Part shown: positions 58,988 through 64,000 of the stretch, piece after piece
Numbering within the stretch: the stretch's first letter is position 1
How the letters are laid out: each line of letters opens with the position of its first letter
Assembly (NCBI GenBank): GCA_051530055.1
Contig: CM121341.1
Location: 682,001 to 746,000, forward strand
Direction: 5' to 3'
Source of the DNA: Neoechinorhynchus agilis
Lineage: Eukaryota > Acanthocephala
Length of the DNA: 64,000 bases
Program-made: the position numbers and the translations under genes
The notes under the pieces: model-generated
Database searches by the model: none
Seen by the model: the letters and a program-made list of their open reading frames with translations, nothing else
What the model was told of the DNA's origin: nothing

Positions 58988-61900
58988 AATGATCATATTT
59001 GGTTAAACCCAAAGACCAGTGATGAATTCGCCGTTCCAGTAGGCGCCCGCGTTTTGGATGTTCGAGGAAATAGTGCAACAGTGGTGGACGATGATGGAGT
59101 TGTAAGTTTCCGATCTGCAAGTGCCTTGTCTTCATTTCTGTAAACCTAGAAATCAACAATAACAATCGATGACCGAATCCAGGTCATGCACAAATCGGTA
59201 GCAGAAGGGAGAGCAGACATGATTGATCTCGGCGAACTAACAGAAGGGAGTATTCTCAGAAATTTGTTTACTCGATATAAAGACGGGAAGATTTATGTAA
59301 GCTTAATTTTTAATCCGTTTTATTTCTATCTTTATATTTAGACATATATCGGTTCGATCTTGACAGCAGTTAATCCGTACAGAAATATGCCCATTTATGG
59401 CAATGATGCCATTGCTAAATATAAAGAAAAGCAACTTGAGGATAATGAGCCTCACATTTACGCTATAGCAGATAATGCGTATCGGGATATGAAGAGTTTT
59501 TCTCGGGATGAAACGATAATTATTAGGTATGTTCATTTCAAAAGTGATTTTATATAAAAAAACTTAATATATCGAAAAAGTGGTGAATCTGGCTCTGGAA
59601 AGACAGAAAGCACTAAGGTCTTTTTAAAGTATCTCGCTTATTCCAGTGGACAGCATTCATGGATCGAGCAACAAATTCTCGATTCAAATCCAATCCTAGA
59701 AGGTAAATAACCTTCTTTAAGTACACTTTTTATACTATTTATACAAAAAAGCATTCGGCAATGCAAAAACTGTTCGGAATGACAATTCAAGTCGGTTTGG
59801 AAAATATATAGACATAATATTCGACAAGGATGGCCATATTTTGACTGCAGAAATATTACAGTATTTGCTAGAGAAATCGAGAATTGTTTCACAGGTACAA
59901 ACAGTCGCTTAGATGCGTTCAGTTTGCAAAACCATTATAAAATAGGACACTAATGAAAGAAACTATCACATATTCTACTCGATGCTCGCTGGATTATCTC
60001 CTCAGCAAAAATCACAATTTGGCTTAACGGACGGTACATCCTACAATTATTTACGACAGGTAACAAACTTTTTTACCGTTTGTAAACTATGGTTCATTTT
60101 TAGGATTCAATGAAAGTAACTGAACGGGATGAGTTGACTGAATGGAATGCTGTTTTGGCTGCATTAAAAGTTATGCAAATCAGCGAAGAATCTGTAACTA
60201 ATATATGTCGTCTATTGGCTTCTGTTCTTCTTATTGGTCAAATCGATTATAGCGGTGAGTTTATTGATCGGTAAAGCGTATAAAGTAGAGCCCTTGGCAT
60301 ATACCTTAAATTGCTTCTTAGACCAATGATTTTTTTGGAATATTGCGTAAAGCGTTGCCCGGATAAACCAAGCGGCAAACTAAAATTTCCATTTATCACG
60401 CTAAGAACAACACACTGATTTGATATTAACCAGTATCTCTTCTCTGCGAATAGCGATGCATAAACGGTTTTGTCAGATGTTATTAGAACTTCAAAAAGAT
60501 TGGCACAAAAAATTAATAAGGAATACCATAAGAAATTGTGATCTTGGTTAAGTAAAGTGCTAATTTTTGCATTCCGTGAATTTATGGCAAGACAGTCACA
60601 AAAAATAACCTGAAGATATTTGAACCCAATTTTTGTTTTGCAGGAATTTGTATGATTTGTTTAAAATACATTCAAAGCTGTAATTAATTTATTTAAAATA
60701 TTGATCATCTTCTTAAATTTTTTGTTTTCCAGAAAATATGAAATCTCATATCACCAAAAGTTTAATTATTTTTAGGAGGAAAGCAAAGATCTACGGACAG
60801 TGTTAAATTACAGGATTCTCGGATAGTCGACCAAGCTGCTTCAGTGATGATGGTTTGGGGTTAAGTGTTTATTTATGAACATAAAAGAAGCTTTAAGATC
60901 GACGGAACTGCATTCAAAAATGCATTAACTCATAAATCGATTATGGTTTCTAACAATATAGTAACAAAGGATATCAACAGAGAACAAGCTATAGATATAA
61001 GGTCGCAAACAAGAATTGATTTTAAAATAGACGTAGCTTTTTTAGGGATGCCTTTGTCAAAAGTGTATATGGCAAAATGTTCGAATGGATTGTAGCCGAA
61101 ATCAATAGGGCCATTAAGAAACAAGTTGCCGCTAAAGATATTCGCCGGTTTGGAATTCTTGATATATTCGGTTTTGAGAGTGTCGGGACAAACAGGTATT
61201 TTTTACTGGGACTAAAAAATAAAATAATTATATTTGTAGCTTTGAGCAATTATGTATAAATTATACAAATGAGCGTTTGCAGCAGTTTTTTGTTCATCAT
61301 GTATTTAAAATTGAACAGGTAACTCTTATTGCTTTCTGAACTTAGTCATTTGAATATCTTTAGAATGAATACGATCGCGAGAATATAAATTGGGAGAAGA
61401 TTAGATTTGTAGACAATAAGAACGTAATTGATTTCATTGCATTACAAAAACTAAGCGTATTTGCTTTAATCGATGAGGAATCAATATTTCCAAAGGTACT
61501 CGTTTTGTGTTAGATTGCACTAACTTCTAATGAAGTATTGCGCAATTCTTTAAAAAGTATTTCATTTACTATTTAAGCAAGGAATGCAACGAGAAATCAT
61601 TGAAGAAAAAAGCAAAATATTCGCTCCGTTTGACTTTACTTTTAGGGGACTGACAAAAGTTTTATGGACAAACTATTCAACGTACATGGAAACAGTAAAC
61701 ATTTGGTGAAGGTATCGAACTCTGATCCAAATCAACTGCAGTTTATGCTCAAACATTTCGCGGGCGATATTCTGTATAGCGCAAAAAGTAAGTTTTTATT
61801 ATTTAAAAGGATTTGCGATTAATTTGCCAAAATTTTGCGTAGATTTCCTTGAGAAAAATAGAGACACACATAGTCTGGACTTTCAAAGAGTTATTATTAA

Positions 61901-64000
61901 AGCAGCGAATCCGTTTCTTAAAGAGATATTCGGCGATATGTCGAATGAACAGGTGAGCTTGAAATGAATTTTTCAGATTTTTTATTTTTTTCCATTGAAA
62001 AACCTCACTGCGACTTAACCGAATTTCAGTGTGGAATTATTTTCAGCACTACAGTGTACAGATTAGAAGTTTGTCGGAAAATGCGATAATATACGAAACT
62101 GAATAAGCGATCCCGCCAATGATTTACTGTTCCTTGCTGTGATTTTGTCACATCAAAATAATTTTTAGACAACCCTTTCAATAAGGAAAACGTTGGGCAA
62201 CCAATTTAAACAATCAATGGAACATCTTATGGAGACAATGGGTATGCGGCACCCATATTTCATTAGATGTATCAAACCAAACGAAAACAAATCTGATAAT
62301 GTGCGCTGATGTTTATGGCTCATCGTTTTATCAATAAAATCAAATTTGTAGGAATTCAATCGTTCTTTAATTACCAAGCAGCTGAGATACTCCGGGATGT
62401 TAGAAACGATAACAATCAGACGGGCAGGATATCCGATCAGACATTTGTTCCGGGATTTTGTTCCGCGGTACTACTTAGTTTTGAAATTGGCAGTTCCGTA
62501 TGCTCAAGGAATGAACGACGCTGAGTTGGCAAGGCAAATCTGCAATAAGTCCCTCAAACAGTCAGATTATCAAATTGGTAAAACAAAGGTTTTCTTAAAA
62601 GTGTGTATTATCGTTAGAAAGTGAATGAAAAATTCTAAGAATAAATTAATCAGGACCAAGGTAACGCCGATGTTGAAAAGGCTAGACATGATGTCCTTTC
62701 TGAAAGCATCATTGGAATTCAATCGATAATAAGAAATTGGGCAAATGCCAGGATTTTCGAGCGTATTAGGAAATCCACCGTTTGTGTACAGTCATATTAT
62801 AGGAATTCGGAGCAGCAACGATCATATGCAAAGGTATAGACACCAATGTTGCTATTTGAATAATTTTGAACCACCTAGATGCGACGCGGCTTTATGCGAT
62901 TGCAATCAATTTACCATTCAGAATTGATATCGAAAAGATACGATAGCTTAATGCAAAATCTTCCCCAATTACAGGTAATGCCTTCAAACCTTCAATTTTT
63001 CTACGCTTGATCGAAGCGTTTATAAGGCCCAGTATTGATTCCATAGTTTCTTACTTTTAGCAACAATGTCGCAATTATTTGCTCAGAAGCATCAACCAGA
63101 GAATGGCTTTGACTGTAATGGCCTTCCAGGAAGAAGTCCGCCGATACCTTGCGAGCCGCCAAATTCAAACTATTATAATGAAGGCAAGCAGCTATATTCT
63201 AGCCATCGGAATTTTATCCCATATCGTGAAATTATCCCTTGCGGTACATGCAAGCGAACGTGCCCATTTTTAACCAAGCAGAATAATTTTTACTAAAAGA
63301 ACGGACAGTTGCAGTTTTTTCACTCATTCATGGGTAAAAGGGGAAATCTAGATGGAAAAACTACATGCCATTTTACATTTCGCTATTTACGGGCTCAAAA
63401 TAAATATGATTATTTATTTCCAAAAAGAACGCACCAAGATTATCCTTACTGCGGAACCTTTCCCGTGTTCGTACATGCACTTCAATTATTTTCATTGCTT
63501 TGAATAGCACTTTATAAGGCCCGAAAATTAAAAATAATTCTAGGAGGAGGAAATACGGGATGCTGAAAAGAAGAGAAAAGATCAGGAACGAAAATTGACA
63601 AGGACAGTTGGACCAGTACGAGCGAAGGCTGAAGCCGACCGCAAGTTCGAGGTAAGACGATGTCTATAATTTCAAAAACGTTTGAGTGTATTTAGATCAC
63701 TATAAGTGAAATAACAAGAAATTATGAAATTCTCGAGGATTACGAGAAATCGCAGGCTGAGAATAAAATGAAGAAAATCGACGAACTGAACATGCGGCGT
63801 CATGAAGTTTTGAGTGAACAGCAACTCGTAGATAGAGCATTTAGAGGTGTATTCGACGATGAAGGACCCGATAAAACGGTATTACCTATCTAATCAAAGC
63901 CAATAATATCATTATTTAGGAAGAAGAGGTTGAATTAGATTTGGCTGAATTCAAGTTTCAAGTTTATGCAAAAAGGAATTTCGCTAACGGTGCAACGCCG
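58988..64000 (+). CDS. hum-6: Myosin VIIa-type unconventional myosin (motor, neck, proximal tail), runs off the right edge
   Basis: At least 21 exons read in frame with 45-520-nt introns, including 58988-59101, 59150-59296, 59342-59526, 59581-59702, 59752-59894, 59946-60059, 60104-60254, 60776-60852, about 60888-61001, 61046-61195, 61240-61318, 61364-61495, 61646-61787, 61843-61952, 62169-62300, 62352-62600, 62654-62833, 62879-62974, from 63061, 63544-63651, 63696-63878 and from 63920. Motor motifs in order: [13 protein letters not shown] (SH3-like), [28 protein letters not shown] (P-loop), [10 protein letters not shown] (switch I), DIFGFES (switch II), [10 protein letters not shown] and [20 protein letters not shown]. 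These match myosin VIIa closely. IQ motifs follow, then a charged single-helix region and [19 protein letters not shown], the lead-in to the first MyTH4. Myosin VIIa carries cargo in actin-based protrusions. At the 60852/60888 junction the exon phases do not match, suggesting a one-base error or an unseen splice site. Confidence 0.9.

Overview
The window is nuclear DNA of a small ecdysozoan animal, most likely a nematode; a mite or another micro-invertebrate is not excluded. The genes are metazoan (PHF10-type double PHD protein, UBA3, sideroflexin, ZEB/ZAG-1, MARK/PAR-1, EMC10, RPB6, a MARF1-type LOTUS protein, an arthropod-type GH20 hexosaminidase, a FAS1 membrane protein, myosin VIIa). They are compact, with introns mostly 45-65 nt and GT..AG ends, set in AT-rich spacer. 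Exon structures here were read by hand from splice consensus, reading phase and family alignment from memory, so boundaries are inferences unless stated otherwise.

Layout. 0-11 kb is a gene-rich left arm: a 76-bp tandem repeat, PHF10-like, UBA3, sideroflexin, an EF-hand protein and a divergent GATA-finger protein. 11-18 kb is mostly non-coding and probably holds 5' exons and regulatory DNA of the ZEB/ZAG-1 gene (core exons 18.0-19.5 kb). MARK/PAR-1 lies convergent to it on the minus strand (21.1-24.9 kb), followed by its upstream region. 26.9-30.0 kb is a 180-bp satellite array with higher-order structure. 30-38.9 kb is a repeat-rich stretch: a foldback element, an internally deleted 28S rRNA fragment, Penelope-like retroelement relics, a pogo-like MITE and a LINE C-terminal relic, with two intact-looking housekeeping genes (EMC10, RPB6) on the minus strand. 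39.5-46.8 kb holds a Q/N/Y-rich protein, the LOTUS protein and the GH20 protein, with palindromic elements between. 46.8-54 kb is again accessory: a virus-like fossil, a secreted tandem-repeat protein, decayed coding-like sequence and two families of ~220-bp tandem repeats. 54-64 kb holds a FAS1 membrane protein, a Pro/Met/Gln-rich protein with a TATA box, and the motor, neck and proximal tail of myosin VIIa, which runs off the right edge.

The genes do not form one pathway. Several are basic cell machinery (neddylation, mitochondrial serine transport, ER membrane insertion, polymerase subunit), others developmental regulators (ZEB, MARK, PHF10). The most unusual features are palindromic elements carrying hammerhead-ribozyme-like cores on their arms, the structured satellite, the rRNA fragment between retroelement pieces, a GH20 protein lacking its catalytic glutamate, and a secreted repeat protein whose repeat is open in two frames, so that single-base slips do not stop translation. 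Two further host-gene reading-phase problems (EMC10 at an 8-base homopolymer, one myosin junction) may be assembly errors.
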